Part shown: piece after piece, positions 30,591-42,091 of the stretch
How positions within the stretch are numbered: the stretch's first letter is position 1
How the letters are laid out: each line of letters begins with the position of its first letter
Source of the DNA: Vandiemenella viatica
Taxonomy: Eukaryota; Arthropoda; Insecta; Orthoptera; Morabidae
Direction of reading: 5' to 3'
Length of the DNA stretch: 64,000 nucleotides
Assembly: GCA_031002005.1 (NCBI GenBank)
Contig: CM061919.1
Span: 20,345,687-20,409,686 of the forward strand
The notes under the pieces: generated by a model
What the model was told of the DNA's origin: nothing
Seen by the model: the letters and a program-made list of their open reading frames with translations, nothing else
The model's database searches: none
Translations under genes and position numbers: made by a program

Positions 30591-30699
30591 TCGCATTTCA
30601 ACAACATACGGCGGAAAACCCGTGAAGACTACATTTCATCGATACGCCGTGAAAGCCTTCAGTCCCACGTAGAGAAAGATGTTGTGGGAATAAAGCTAT

Positions 30700-31135
30700 T
30701 AAAATACGATTATTACAACAAACTTTGAAATTCCTAAATAATATGAGGTGGAAACTCAACATTAGCAAACACAGATTTGACATCGTGTATAAATATGCTC
30801 CAACATACTATTGTATATCCTTTAAGAAAGTAAACCGCCTGTAGAGAAATTGACAGGCGTTATGCCGAAAATGACTAAAAAAGCTTCATATGAAATATTT
30901 TTGAAGTTAAGAGGCCATAGAAACGAAAAGGATGGAAGTATTGTAACACAACGCTTTGTTCATAATTGTGTATTTGTGATTCAAATTTCTTTTTAAATGT
31001 CACTTTGTGCGTTTCGCCTTCGACTCGCATAGCCTGGGAATTGCGTAGGTGGCGAATTTCCCTTTTGTATGCGCTGAGTGCGTGAGATTTACCGTCCCCA
31101 CCCTGTGTGGTACGTGTTGGACCGCTGAACGCCAC
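30700..31135. other. Sequence without a supported gene
   Basis: No domain is recognisable in the short frames on either strand. Confidence 0.4.
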
Positions 31136-31138
31136 TTA

Positions 31139-31860
31139 GGGGCCATCCATAAATCACGTCACACATTGAGGAGGGGGAGGGGGTTAACATAGTGTGACAT
31201 CATGTGACAGGGGGGGGGGGACGTGTCATAAACTTTGTGACATCACATGCATAATTTGTATCACTTTTTGGCTAGTATTACCCCAATGTTGAGGCATACT
31301 TATTCAAACGATCATGTGGCATCTGTGGACTATATTTTTCATCATACAAAGCCACTAACCAACATAAGCAATTAGATAAGAGGCAACTAGAGGTTTCCTC
31401 ATCATAAAGGTTCGTTCACAATGCATTGCCGCCAGACAAAACAGGGAAGTTCTTTGCTTATTAAACGATGACGATGCTTTATGGTTGGATGAAGATGATG
31501 TTGACACATCGAATGTTTCCAACACTATCAAAATCAAGAATGAAGTGACTATTATGCCAATAATAAACAGTATCAAGGAATGGGCGCAATATCCATGGAC
31601 ACATGATAACACAATTTTGTATCATTAATTCGATTTATTTATATTTTCTTAAATGTTTGATTTATTGTTGATACGATCTTTTAACTAGAAATACATAAAT
31701 CATTTTGGAAGTGCTGTTTTAATTTATAAATATAAAATTGCAAAATATATGACGTCACACCAGGGGTGGGGGGGTCCCACAAATGAGACAACCTGTGACA
31801 TGGGAGGGGGAGGGATCCAAAAATCATGAAATTCTTGTGACATAATTTGTGGATGGCCCC
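31139..31860 (+). mobile_element. TIR DNA transposon derivative, TTA target duplication
   Basis: The ends are GGGGCCATCCATAAATC and its inverted counterpart GATTTGTGGATGGCCCC-like at 31840-31860. Both are flanked by TTA (31136-31138, 31861-31863). G-rich runs lie inside both ends. A 3-bp TWA-type duplication fits PIF/Harbinger-like transposons, but the terminal sequence alone does not settle the superfamily. At 722 bp it is too short for an autonomous copy and keeps only the fragment described at 31380-31628. Confidence 0.7.
31380..31628 (+). pseudogene. C-terminal protein fragment in the TIR transposon
   Basis: An open frame of 82 codons without a start ends in TAA at 31626. It contains the acidic run NDDDALWLDEDDVD. 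It may be the last part of the parental transposase or accessory protein. I do not recognise the family. Confidence 0.35.
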
Positions 31861-31863
31861 TTA

Positions 31864-32728
31864 TGAACTCTTAAAGTAACCACATGAAGGGTCTAGCCAA
31901 TTGTAGAGCAAGATGTTACCTCCACCGCTAATTGTAGCAGACGTCGCTCTGTAGCTAGTTGAACGGGGAGTCTAACACCATCTTCGACTCGAGAAACATC
32001 TACAAGAATTGTGGTAACACCGAAACATCTGATATTCCTATGCTTGTTGCTTAAAGATTTATAGTCAGTCATTCAAGTCACTTATTTCAATGGATAGATG
32101 ATGTGTAACAGTTAGATCATCGTAAAAGGGTATAAGTGCCTAGAACGAAGTATAAGTTACAAGTGTCGTGCCATGATTTCAATCGTTTGTGATCTATGTA
32201 ATGTCGTATGTTTTTATCAAGTGATAGAATAAATATAGAGTCTACTGAATAGGTGTTTTTTCCTTCAAGAATACCTTGTCATTAGTTAAGAATTAAAGTA
32301 TTAGCATTCAATAGTGAGACGTTTCCTCCAGTAAGTAGCTAGTCTAGTTAAAGCCGCACTAGCAAACGGACTGTTGCTTAGCTGTAACCTTGTTTCTTGT
32401 TTCAAGTAGCAAGTAATAGGTGTATTACCTACTTCGATCAGTTTAGCGTGACTGTAGAAGTTAAATAAACAACTAGTTGTCTATCAACAAATTGATGCAT
32501 ATGCCGACTGAAACTGAGTCGACAGCAGTCCTCGTTGACAGAACCCACGCAATGTCGCGGATGAGCCGCTCCGTTCGCGACATAATATTAAATTGTTTTC
32601 CCACGCCATTACTCCAAATCCCCGTAGCTAAGCTAGGATATCAGATTGTGTTACCTTAAAAAGAATTTAAATCCAAGCAAGACGATCGTTAAATGTGAAT
32701 TATATTCAGAAAGTGAAAAGTTAAAGTT
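31864..32728. other. Unassigned sequence with LTR-like traits
   Basis: The stretch has AATAAA signals at about 32228 and 32464 and a short frame, MPTETESTAVLVDRTHAMSR, shortly downstream. That order (polyadenylation signal, then start of an Arg-rich frame) could be the edge of an LTR and a gag start, or chance. No repeated LTR copy or primer site was found. Confidence 0.2.
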
Positions 32729-32809
32729 TTTTTTATGGCTTTAGCCTAAGGCTCATTTAGCCAGGTACATAGGAATAATTTGGCTATCCCTTATTTAAAC
32801 ATATGTCTT

Positions 32810-34999
32810 CTATATATGATTTTTAGTTTTTGATACATACTTGTATAGTAGTTTACAGGATTTTTTATTGGGGTAGGCGAGAACCTGCATAAGAGATTGT
32901 ATATCTCTAATCTGTAGACCTTCTTCTAGATACTCCTGTCTTTCGGCTTGGTAGTTGTTACATCTCAGCATGAAATGGTATATATCCTCCGTCTCTAAAC
33001 AGGATGTACACATTGGGGAGTCAACTTGTTTCATAATGAATCTTTTGTCGTTTAGTAGGGCATGGCCGGCTCTCAGCCTGTTTATGCAGTTTATCTCCTT
33101 TCTGTTGAGATCCAAACGGTCGTACCAAGTTTTGTCCTCGATTGTATTTATTATTGCTCGGTACCATCTTCCCACTTCCTGCCTGTCCTCCCGCCACATT
33201 TTTTCCCATTCTGACTTAGCGCAGGAAGATATTATGTCCTTATAGTCAGTAAATGGGACGGGGATGTGTTCCTTATCTTTGAAATTTAGTTGTTTCCTTG
33301 CCGTTGTATCCGCGCTTTCATTGCCCACTATGCCGACATGGCTAGGTACCCATTGTACCTTGACATCTATCCCCTTTGCTGCGCTGCTCCTTAATTCCTT
33401 AGCGAGCTCGAACGTTAAGTAGTTCTTGTATTTCCCCTTCGGTAATGCTAAAAGTGCAAGGAGGGCCGCTTTGGAGTCTGTACATATGACTGATTTGGCT
33501 TGAACCGATTGTTGTATGTACTCCAGTGCCATTAGTATCGCATAAGACTCCGTGGAGAAGGTTGAAAATTGGGTAGGTACCATAAACGCCTGATATGTTT
33601 TGTATTCCAGGTCTACATATGCTGCTGAGCTGTATTGACCTCGTGACTTTGAACCGTCGGTGTACACCTTTCTCCAGCCTTTCCAAGTTTCATTTAAGGT
33701 TATTAACGTATTTTGTTTGAGTTCTTCTGGAATGTGATTTTTCTTTCCTACTAGTTCATTCGCAAGGGAGGTATGAATGTGTTTGGAGAAGTTGAATCTT
33801 TGCCATACTTCATCTTCCTGGTACATATTATTTATCTCTCGTTTGTGTATGTTCAACGCTTCAGTCATTTGCATGTATTCTACTAAGTCAGATGTTGTAT
33901 GTTGTTGCCGTTTGTTTAGGCCGGTTTCGTAGGCTAGAGTCATCACTTTCCTTATCAGCGGATGTTGACTAATGGAGCATGCTCTGGTCCAGAACTGGAG
34001 TCCTATCTTCTTACGTCTGAGTTTAAGAGGCGGGGTTGCTGTTTCCACCTCCATCACTTGAATGGGAGTTGTTTTGAGAAATCCACCAACCACTCGTAGG
34101 GCCGCAGATTGAATGCGGTCCAGTTTAGACAAGCTTGACTTGGAAGCTGATTGATATAGGAAGCCCCCATACTCCATTCTGCTTCTTAATACATTCCGAT
34201 GTACGGTGTTAAGAATTCTTGGATCTGCACTCCACTTAGGCGTTGCCAGTTCCTTTAAGCAGTTTAAGCGCTTCAATGATGATTGGTTTAGTCCCTCGAT
34301 ACGTTTCTTCCAAGATAGTCTGGAGTCTAACCACATGCCCAAAAATTTAACTTCTTTCACCATCTCCATTTTATTTCCATTGATAGTTATTATGAAGTCA
34401 CCTTCTTGGTACTGTCTTCGGGTGAAGACACATATTTTGCTTTTCTGCGGTGAAATTTCCAAACCTTTGTCTAGTAGTTGTTTTTGTATGTCATTTAGCT
34501 CTTCTTCGAGCAGCTTTCTTGCTCTTTCCTTGTTAGGATGGGATATGTACACAACAAAGTCGTCAGCATACTGTAGAAAGGAAAGCATACCCCTCATTTT
34601 TTTACCTGTCCCTAAGGTGTACAGGTTGAATAAAGCAGGACTCATTGGGTCACCTTGCAGAAGACCCTGGAAGATTTGCCTGCAGGTCTTTTCTCCTCCA
34701 CTTGTAAAAACATTATTCACTCTGACTGCCAAATAGTTATGGCACCATCGACACAAATTACTCGGGATGCCACAGTTGATCATGATGTCCCTCAAAATAT
34801 CGATTTGTACATTATTATAGGCGTCTTTGATGTCCAAAAAAGCTGCCAGTAGATAGTTCTTCCTAACATACATCAGCTGGATGTCCGTTACTAGAGTACT
34901 TATGTTGTCTATGGTACTGAAACCCTTTCGGAATCCCATGGTTCGCCGGTCTAGTATGTTGTTGCGTTCAATATGCCACTCTATCCTATTCTTAATCAT
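32810..34999 (-). pseudogene. LI RT palm/thumb and RNase H
   Basis: The 729-codon frame starts inside RT. It contains MGFRKGFSTIDNI, FLDIKDAYNNV, GLLQGDPMSPALFNLY (QGDP in place of PQGS) and LQYADDFVVYI with the catalytic Asp pair. RNase H follows at about residues 440-570, with its four acids in VYTDGSK, TESYAIL, CTDSKAAL and GNESADTTA. The C-terminal Cys/His cluster SPMCTSCLETEDIYHFMLRC is typical of the I group. The product would copy element RNA and degrade the template strand. This half is intact but lost its N-terminus to the hAT insertion at 35006. Confidence 0.85.
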
Positions 35000-35006
35000 T
35001 ATACAC
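34999..35006 (+). repeat. Left 8-bp target duplication of the hAT element
   Basis: TTATACAC at 34999-35006 is repeated at 38721-38728. Confidence 0.85.
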
Positions 35007-35186
35007 CAGGGGTGGCCAACTTGATCAGACCCGAGATCTACTGTTTACTGACAAAACCCTGTGCGATCTACCAATTACATACTTCTTGAAATAGTATAGT
35101 TCAATACACAATTATGTAGTATTTCCTTTTTCGTCAAGAGAGAAAAAATAAAACTGAAAATTATTCTTAGTGACTATTTATTTATA

Positions 35187-35423
35187 TTAGTATGAGCATT
35201 GCGTCTGAACATCTTCCGCTAGATTAGCAAAATCAAGATTGCAGTTGGAAATTTCCAACCTTAAGCAGTACAATGTATGTGCATCTGTCAAGCGAGAACA
35301 TTGTTTATTTTTTGCTGGTTTTAAGTATGAAAATGCTGGTTCCCACAAATATGTTGAACCATAACACGAATTCAGTTGTTCAATACAGTTCTCCAAATTT
35401 GGATATTTCTCGTTGGAAACCAA
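35187..35423 (-). pseudogene. hAT transposase C-terminal dimerisation region
   Basis: The frame reads YPNLENCIEQL, then GSTYLWEPAFSYL and SRLTDAHTLYCLRLEISN. This is the pattern of the hAT C-terminal dimerisation domain in the animal GTF2IRD2/ZBED-related branch. Upstream frames are broken, and the catalytic core (DDE) region was not found. Confidence 0.7.
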
Positions 35424-35841
35424 TGCCTAGAAATCTAGACCTGAGAATGATCTTGCTTTTAGAAATATATCGCAGCGCAGAGTAATAATTTCGTTTGGAA
35501 ATATCATGAGGTCCATTTGAAATGTACCTGAAATTTTTAGTCATTTCATTGATATCGCTATGATCAATAGAAATCATTGCAATTTAATTTAATTTAATCA
35601 TTCGTAACAGTTCTTCTTTCGTCAAGAAATCTTCAAAGACCATCCGAATAAAAATAAGTAAATGTGCTGTAACAGTGATATCTGTTGACTCGCGAAGTTC
35701 AGCGAAAAAGCAACGCAGCGGACGATATCTCTTTGTAGCTGTTCGTTTATGTTTTCACTCATCGATTCTGTAAGGCGCATCACAGTATTTTGAGACAGCT
35801 GTAAACCAAGAATAGCTTGTTTAATTTAACTTTTATTTTTA

Positions 35842-37557
35842 ACCGACTTCAAAAAAAAGGTATAGATTCTCAATTCGTCTGATTTTTTTTTTATTTTTTT
35901 TTAATGTACGTTCAGCAATATCTTCGCTAATCTTGGACCGATTTCAATAAAAAATTTTAGTGGATGGGGTATAGCTCCAAAGTGGTACCATATGAACTTC
36001 ATTGAGAAACTATCCCTTCACACACCTTAATTTTTATACAAACTCACATTTTTTATCCGATTTCGATGGAACATTGGACATGTATAGTCAAAAATAAAAA
36101 AATAAAAATATTGGCAACTTTTGGTTTGAAAAACTGAACCCCTCTCCCCCTATCCACCCCCTTAATATTTGCCAATGTTCTTTATACAAAGCTTCAGTCG
36201 ATACCATTTATCTGATCTCCATTAAAGTTATGATGTATATGTAACTTTTCATGGAGAAGGTTTCTGACCAAAAAGAAATAATAAAGAAACACCCCATCTC
36301 CCCATTTATTCCCCTTAATTTTATACTAACCTACATTTTTTATCAAATTTCGATGGAACTTTGGACATATATACGAGTAGTCAAAAATAAACAGGAAAAT
36401 ACTGCCAACTATTGATTTCAGAAAACTGAACCCCTCTCCCTCCTTCAACATCTTTAATTTTTGTCAATGTTCTTTATATAACATATAAACACCGATTACC
36501 ATGATAGTTGGCGCTTATATGTAATTTGTCACAAGGAAGGTTTCTTACCAAAAAATCCAAAATTTACCCATTAAACCGTTTAATTTTTACAAAAACCCAC
36601 AGTTTTTATCCAGTTAGCTTTTACTATAAAACAAAGAGAAAAATAATGTCAACTTTTGGTTTGCAAAAACTGAATCCCTCTCCCCGTTTCCACCCCCTTG
36701 TTTTTTTTGTCAATTTTCTTTTTAAAAAGCTACAGTCGACACCATTTGACGGATCTTTATGAAAGTTGGCACATATATGTATTTTTTTATGGAGAAGATT
36801 TCTGATCAAAAAATCCAAAATCTACCCTAGCTTCCCTTTTAAACCCCTTAATTTTGGTACAAATCTACATTTTAATCCTATTTCGGTGGAACTTCACATG
36901 CGTATACTTTAAAAGAAAGAGAAAAAGAAAAATACTGTTCACATTCACAAAAACGTAAACCCTACCCCCCTTCCAACCCCTTTAATTACTGTCAATGTTC
37001 TTTATATAAAGCTACAGATTGTATATGATTTTGAAAGAAGTGTGCACATGCACAAACAGAAAAATACTGTCTACATTTGGTTTAGAGAAGCCAAACCCCT
37101 CTCCCCCTTTCATCTCCTTAATTTACACAAAGCTATAGTTTCTATCCGATTCTGAAGAAAATTTGAACATATATACTTTAAAATATAAAGAACAATTGTG
37201 TTTAAATTTATTTGCAGAAGCCCAATTCCTCTTCCCTTCTACCCCCACCCCTCTTAATTTCCAATGTTCTAAAAGTTTTTGAAAGCAAACGATTTAACCA
37301 CTGAGATATCAAGAAGTTCGCAAAATGAGAACTGCTGTGGCATTTTTAAAATACAAAACAATCTATTATATCACTAAAAATTTTAAAAATAAAATAATTG
37401 TTTAAAAAAAACCCATAAAAACCGCCTTAAAAAAAAGCATACTAAAAATTTTAAAATAACTTTGTACCTTGCTTAGAAGAAAGTAAATCTAACTGGTCCA
37501 TATTTTACATTACTGTTATTGAAATTTTTACATTAATTAATTATTTTTGGAGTCGGT
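35842..37557. repeat. ACCGACTTC-bounded tandem array, 270-bp units
   Basis: The unit starts ACCGACTTCAAAAAAAAGG at 35842 and closes with the inverted TTTTGGAGTCGGT at 37545-37557. Inside, the block CATTTTTTATCCGATTTCGATGG or a variant recurs at about 36045, 36330, 36597, 36866 and 37133, giving five units of about 270 bp. Each is followed by GGACATATATA and a CCCCTCTCCCCC tract. No protein is encoded. It resembles satellite-like DNA mobilised between short inverted repeats. Confidence 0.65.
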
Positions 37558-37849
37558 CCCAGCCAAAGCAAGAGAAACAAAAAGATAAAAACAATGATGG
37601 ATAACAATAATACATACAAAAATCATATTATTTCTTACCTACAATTAATGATAGAAACATGTTTCACCAAAAATGAAAAATACAGATGATAAGCTGATAT
37701 TATACTAACTGTAAATCGTTTACTGCATGATGCAGCCTACCAACTGATACTATAGCGCCAGAGATATGCCTGGATGACCAATGAGGCCATGCCACAGTTT
37801 AAAATACTGTCTAATTTGTTTCCCTAAAATGGCTCGCGCAATAACGATA

Positions 37850-38582
37850 TCTGCCTCACTACATGGTGTAAAATATTCGGAATTTTCGTTCGTATTCCCC
37901 GTTTCGCCTCGAACACCAAATAAAGTTCAGCAATTCGATCTTTGCGATGTGACAGCTGGCACCCTGCTTCGAAAATTTCCTTGATGTATTCTCCTCCGGA
38001 AGAAGGTTTGCATTTTTATGCAATTCTGTAGCTAACTTGGAAAGAAGCTTCAGTTGCAGCTTTATTTTGGTCAAGAGTCTTAAAAAACATGTTTTCTTGG
38101 ACTGTTAATTGCGATTTCAATGTTTGCAATTTACTCTTTCTTATTTCGCTGTTAGGTGGAAAATCTATCTGAAATTTACCATGCATTGTATTAAAATGTC
38201 GCTCTATACTTCATTTTTTTCGGTATTCACAGGGATGTATTGCGTATTATCACCACAGTAAAGAAGCAGTCCAGTTCCCACTCTTGGTGAAAGTTATAAG
38301 TTTTTTTAATTCTTTGGAGCACATTTTTCAAGGAGCTACAAAAATAAAACATTAATAATATAATTCGTATAATAATAAAAGTAGAAATATCCTACCATTA
38401 AATGTGAATTAAATTTATTTTCGTAATGATGTCTTAAAGTTAGCGACTGAACATTATTGAGGGGTTCGTTTGCCACAGTAACAATATTGAAAATAATATC
38501 TTACTTTATTTGATGATTCTTCAGAAGCATTTCTTTCTTCATTTGATGTTCCATCAGCGTTTCTCTTCAACCTCTTATCCAT
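37850..38582 (-). pseudogene. hAT transposase N-terminal exons
   Basis: A first exon runs from ATG 38582 (MDKRLKRNADGTSNEERN) to a GTAAG donor near 38505. After an intron with a TTTTTGTAG acceptor near 38335 a second piece reads YNFHQEWELDCFF, later RHFNTMHGKF and, in shifted frames, KAATEASFQVSYRIA. This fits the BED-like N-terminus and first helices of hAT transposases of the ZBED5/GTF2IRD2 branch. It loses frame toward 37850. Confidence 0.55.
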
Positions 38583-38728
38583 AGCGTAATCCCTGTCGTC
38601 AACTGAAGGATTGACAGCGTCCCACACGCTTCCCGCCTATTGTCCATCGCGTCCCGAAAACAGCTACCTTGGCACGATCGACTGGACTAATAGCCGCGAT
38701 CGACCGGTTGGCCACCCCTGTTATACAC

Positions 38729-39540
38729 ATTAACTTAGCCATGCATGAAATGAGAGAGATTGGTCTGTAAGACGTAACATCATCCTTTCTCCTGTGGGGT
38801 TTCGGCACGGGTATGATTAAGACATTTCTCCATTGTTCTGGAACAAAATTTGCTTTTATCATGTCATTAAACAGATTAACCAATTCCTGCTTTGCCTCTG
38901 GGGTAAGGTTTTGGATCATAGAATATGTTATTGCATCCATGCCTGGAGTGGTGTCTTCTCTTTTTAGGGCCCATTCCAATTCTGATGGTTGGAATACAGA
39001 TTCATCATTACCAATGGGCGTTCCGGCTGGGTCGCTGTATGTATTGGTTATATTTTCTGTTGGTCCAAAGGCGGGGGAGAAGGCAGTTAAGAATTGTTCA
39101 GCTGTGATCCAAGTGGATTCCATTTGGTCACCCCTAAACCATCGTAGCTGTTTCCATATTACTTGGGTAGGAGTGCCATATTTCAAACTGGAGCAAAGAT
39201 TTTTCCATCCCTCTCGTTTGGCTCTTCTAATTGTACTTCTGGCTTCTGCAGTCCTTTTCTTAAGTTCCAGAAAGTTTTCCAGGGTCGCATCGCGCATGTA
39301 TAGCTTGGTGGCTAATCTTCGAATAGCGACTGCTCGCGAGCACTCACTATTCCACCATATTTTCCTGGTAGGCGAAGTTCTTTGTTTTGTATTACGCGCA
39401 GGAATTGCTACTTCAGCAGCGGAGAATATTATTTCCTCTATTTTGTTGTATCTTGCTTGCATATCTGTTGAAGGTCCAACACACTGCTCCAAATTCTTCC
39501 CAATCTCTTTCTGATAACGTGACCAATCTGCCTTCTTGCG
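38729..39540 (-). pseudogene. LI reverse transcriptase first half
   Basis: The frame includes IWWNSECSRAVAIRRL (linker), WKQLRWFRG, LEWALKREDTTPGMDAI and WRNVLIIPVPKPHRR, then SYRPISLISCMAKLM, RT blocks 0-2. It stops at the hAT boundary. The last residues read past 38720 are hAT-derived. Upstream it is frameshifted from the endonuclease near 39540. Confidence 0.75.
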
Positions 39541-39684
39541 GTTCCATTGCCTAAAAGAGAGAGTGTTGCCTGTTTTATTTGGTTATCAAAGCTTATTTTG
39601 ATGACAAAGTCGTCACTTCCAACCGTATCTCGAAGGATTTCCCAGTTGGCTCTGTGAATAAGGTCCTCTGTTACTAGTGATACG

Positions 39685-40248
39685 TCAGGTGAGGTATTGT
39701 TTTGATGCGGATGACCAAGTCTGGTCCCCCCTTTGTTGTTGAGAACAAAAAGAGAACTCAGAAATGGCTAGGGCCAGCTCTTCTCCCTGGTGGTCCGCCC
39801 GGATTCCCTGGCATAGGGGATGGTGAGCATTAAAGTCACCACCCAGGAAACAGCCTTGTGGTAACTGGTTGAAAAATATGGTCCATTGCTCCTCCCTCAC
39901 AGTTACTTGAGGAGGCTTGTATATTGCAACGATTGTCGTGAGGGATCCTCCCGTTCCAAGATTGACAGATAGAATCTCCACGTTCTCACTGGGTGGTGCA
40001 ATTCGTTGAGTAGCCGACTTTATGTTCTTCCTAACCATGATGGCAACGCCACCGTATCCGTCTTCTCTGTCTTGCCTAAAGATATTGAAGTCCTTATGGC
40101 TTATGGTGGAAGAGTTGCGCAACCATGTTTCAGTGATTATCAATACATCTGCTTTGGATTCTGTGATTAGTCTTTTAAAGTCTTCCCACTTCGGCAGGAG
40201 GCTGCGGGCGTTCCATTGTATAATGTTCAATTGAGTCTGCCTATCCAT
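39685..40248 (-). pseudogene. LI EEP endonuclease
   Basis: The frame starts MDRQTQLNIIQWNARSLLPK and contains ITETWL, GGVAIMVRKNI, IVAIYKPP and GGDFNAHHPLCQG, the first catalytic motifs of a LINE endonuclease. The remaining SDH part lies in another frame down to about 39560. The Met at 40248 fits the usual ORF2 start because the first strand follows directly. Confidence 0.75.
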
Positions 40249-40483
40249 TTTGAATTAATGCGTTGAATACTTCTAATGTGTATCCACTTACATCCATTTC
40301 TTTCATTTCCTGCATGAGGTTTCTCGTAGCTTCTTCCTGAATTTTTTTAATAGCAGTATCAGGTAGTTTACCTTTCATATGCTGTGCAAGAGTTTTAATA
40401 ACTATGTTTACTATAATACAATGTTTCCTCCTAACTCTGAGCTGCTTACTTCTTTTGTGGTTGTGTTCTCCGTTTGTGTGGTG

Positions 40484-41753
40484 CTAATTGTTTTGGCACT
40501 GGGTTTGCGATTTGGGGGGGGGGGCACTTACTTGCGTTGTTGTTGATTGCGTTGCTGTTGACTGCATTGGTTGCGCTGTAGCTGTGCTGAAGGTCTTGCT
40601 TCGGATGGATGGAAAGTCAGCTGATCTATATTGGTATCCTTGATCTACGTTTGTCCTCCGCCCATTCACCGATTTTTCTTTGATCTCCTCTTGTCTCTTG
40701 CGCTCAGGACATCCTTTGTCGTTGGCATTAAGCTCGCCACCACAGTTCGCGCACTTCTTAGTTACGCTAGGGCAGCTGGACACGTTGTGTCCCTCCCCAC
40801 ACTTTAAACACCTTTCCTTTGCAATATTTAGAAAGGTGGCCATATCTCTGACATTTAAAACATTGCGTCACTGGTGGAATATAGGGTGTCACTTTGAACC
40901 TTAGATAAAATATTTCTATTTCTTCGGGTAAATATTGACTGTCGAAAGTTAGAAGAACAGTCTGAAGGGGCTGCGATTCTATTCTGTCCTCCTTGGAGAT
41001 TTTCTTGCTAAATCTTCGTACTTCGATGACTTGAGCTGTTGATATAATATTAGATTTTAATTCATCTTCTGTTAGATCCGTTGGAACGAATTAAATTACA
41101 CCTTTCCTTTCCACTCTGTTAGCTGGTATGTATGCTTTCAGTCCTAGCGACTGTAGAAAGGCTTTGTTTTCTACAAAGCTGTTTGCTGAGCGTGGATTTA
41201 TAAAGTCCATTGACATCTGGTTCTTTCCTTGCTGGTTTAGCCGTCTCGGTCCACCAACCTTATTATGAAAGATTTTTCCCAGCAGGATAGGGTGAAGTGT
41301 AGAGCCATCAGAGAGGGATTCAATTATTACAACATATGGTCCTTCTGCCTGATCGTTGTATAGTCTCTTCCGCTGAACGGACAGGTTGTGCTTCTCTCTG
41401 AATTCGTCGTCTTTGACTATGTTCTCTTGATTTGCTGTCTCAATTCTTGACCTGGTGTTGCCATGACGTTTTTCTTCTTCTTTGTTTGAGATAGGATTTG
41501 ATTGACAAATTGTAGCCTGACTGCTGGATGTTTCCTTATTTGTGCTAGGTATGACTTCTATTATCATTTTCTTCGCAACTGCCCTGCGTTTTTTCCTTAA
41601 ATTATACTTCTCTTCTTCCTCGCTGTCATTTTGGATTGCCTCTAGTTTTTTCTTGTTCTTTTCCGACATGTCTTGATCGTTGTAGTATACACTTATCTGT
41701 GTCTTGTCATCTTTTCTTGCCGGGTTTGAACCATCGCTTGCTTCTGCCATTTC
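40484..41753 (-). pseudogene. LI ORF1 (gag) with zinc knuckles
   Basis: The likely start is the Met of MAEASDGSNPARKDD at 41753, just after GC-rich 5' sequence. A Lys/Glu-rich region and an RRM-like block (YVVIIESLSDGS) follow. After a frameshift near 41091 comes CFKCQRYGHLSKYC (40859-40820), then CLKCGEGHNVSSC and CANCGGELNANDKGC, three CCHC knuckles. The C-terminus is Gln/Thr/Ser rich. It binds element RNA in this family. Confidence 0.7.
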
Positions 41754-42040
41754 TCTCTGCCCTCGTGCGACGGCGGGCACGACGAGATGCACTACACTCG
41801 CGATGTGTTTCACAGAAAATTGACTTGTCTTGACGAAAACTAACTTGAACTGTTCACTTAAACACTCAAAGTTCTAATAGTTTTAACACACAACCGAAGT
41901 TGACGGTGTTGTTCAGCGCCCGGAAGCATTGAGTCCGTTAGCCGATGCGCGACCGTAAACAACCACTCACTTTCCTGCTCGACCACTAGTAAGCGAAAGC
42001 ACTATTGACGTCCTCACTCTAACGCTGCTAGCAGCGAACT

Positions 42041-42047
42041 GAAAAAA

Positions 42048-42091
<44 letters not shown>

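Larger units (their letters stand above)
30413..30666. mobile_element. Miniature Penelope-like element PLE2 (head-to-head pLTRs only)
   Basis: Only 254 bp lie between 15-bp target duplications. They consist of two inverted terminal-repeat halves related to PLE1 (TAGTCTTCACGGG on the left, CCCGTGAAGACTAC on the right) joined by a short palindromic centre (GGGAGAAC/GTTCTCCC around 30512-30535). About 30 extra bases follow the right half, as in PLE1. No coding sequence is left. It looks like the product of extreme 5' truncation with an inverted repeat added. Confidence 0.8.
35007..38720 (-). mobile_element. hAT transposon
   Basis: Terminal inverted repeats CAGGGGTGGCCAAC (35007-35020) and GTTGGCCACCCCTG (38707-38720) with an 8-bp duplication define a hAT element. 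Transposase pieces on the minus strand agree: an N-terminal exon, a central piece and the C-terminal dimerisation region. A further TIR-bounded tandem array (35842-37557) is inserted in it. Confidence 0.9.
32729..41890 (-). mobile_element. I-like LINE with RNase H (LI), split by a hAT element
   Basis: The minus-strand order is ORF1 gag (about 41753-40484), EEP endonuclease (40248-39685), RT first half (39540-38729), hAT insertion (38720-35007), RT second half plus RNase H (34999-32810), then a short 3' part ending in A8 near 32730. The presence of an RNase H domain after RT points to the I group rather than jockey or CR1. The RT reading frame is resumed across the hAT insertion once the 8-bp duplication is taken into account. 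Confidence 0.75.

Noticed and set aside
32477..32659. 60-codon frame as a host gene or gag
   Set aside because: No domain, no repeated LTR and no primer site; kept only as unassigned sequence.
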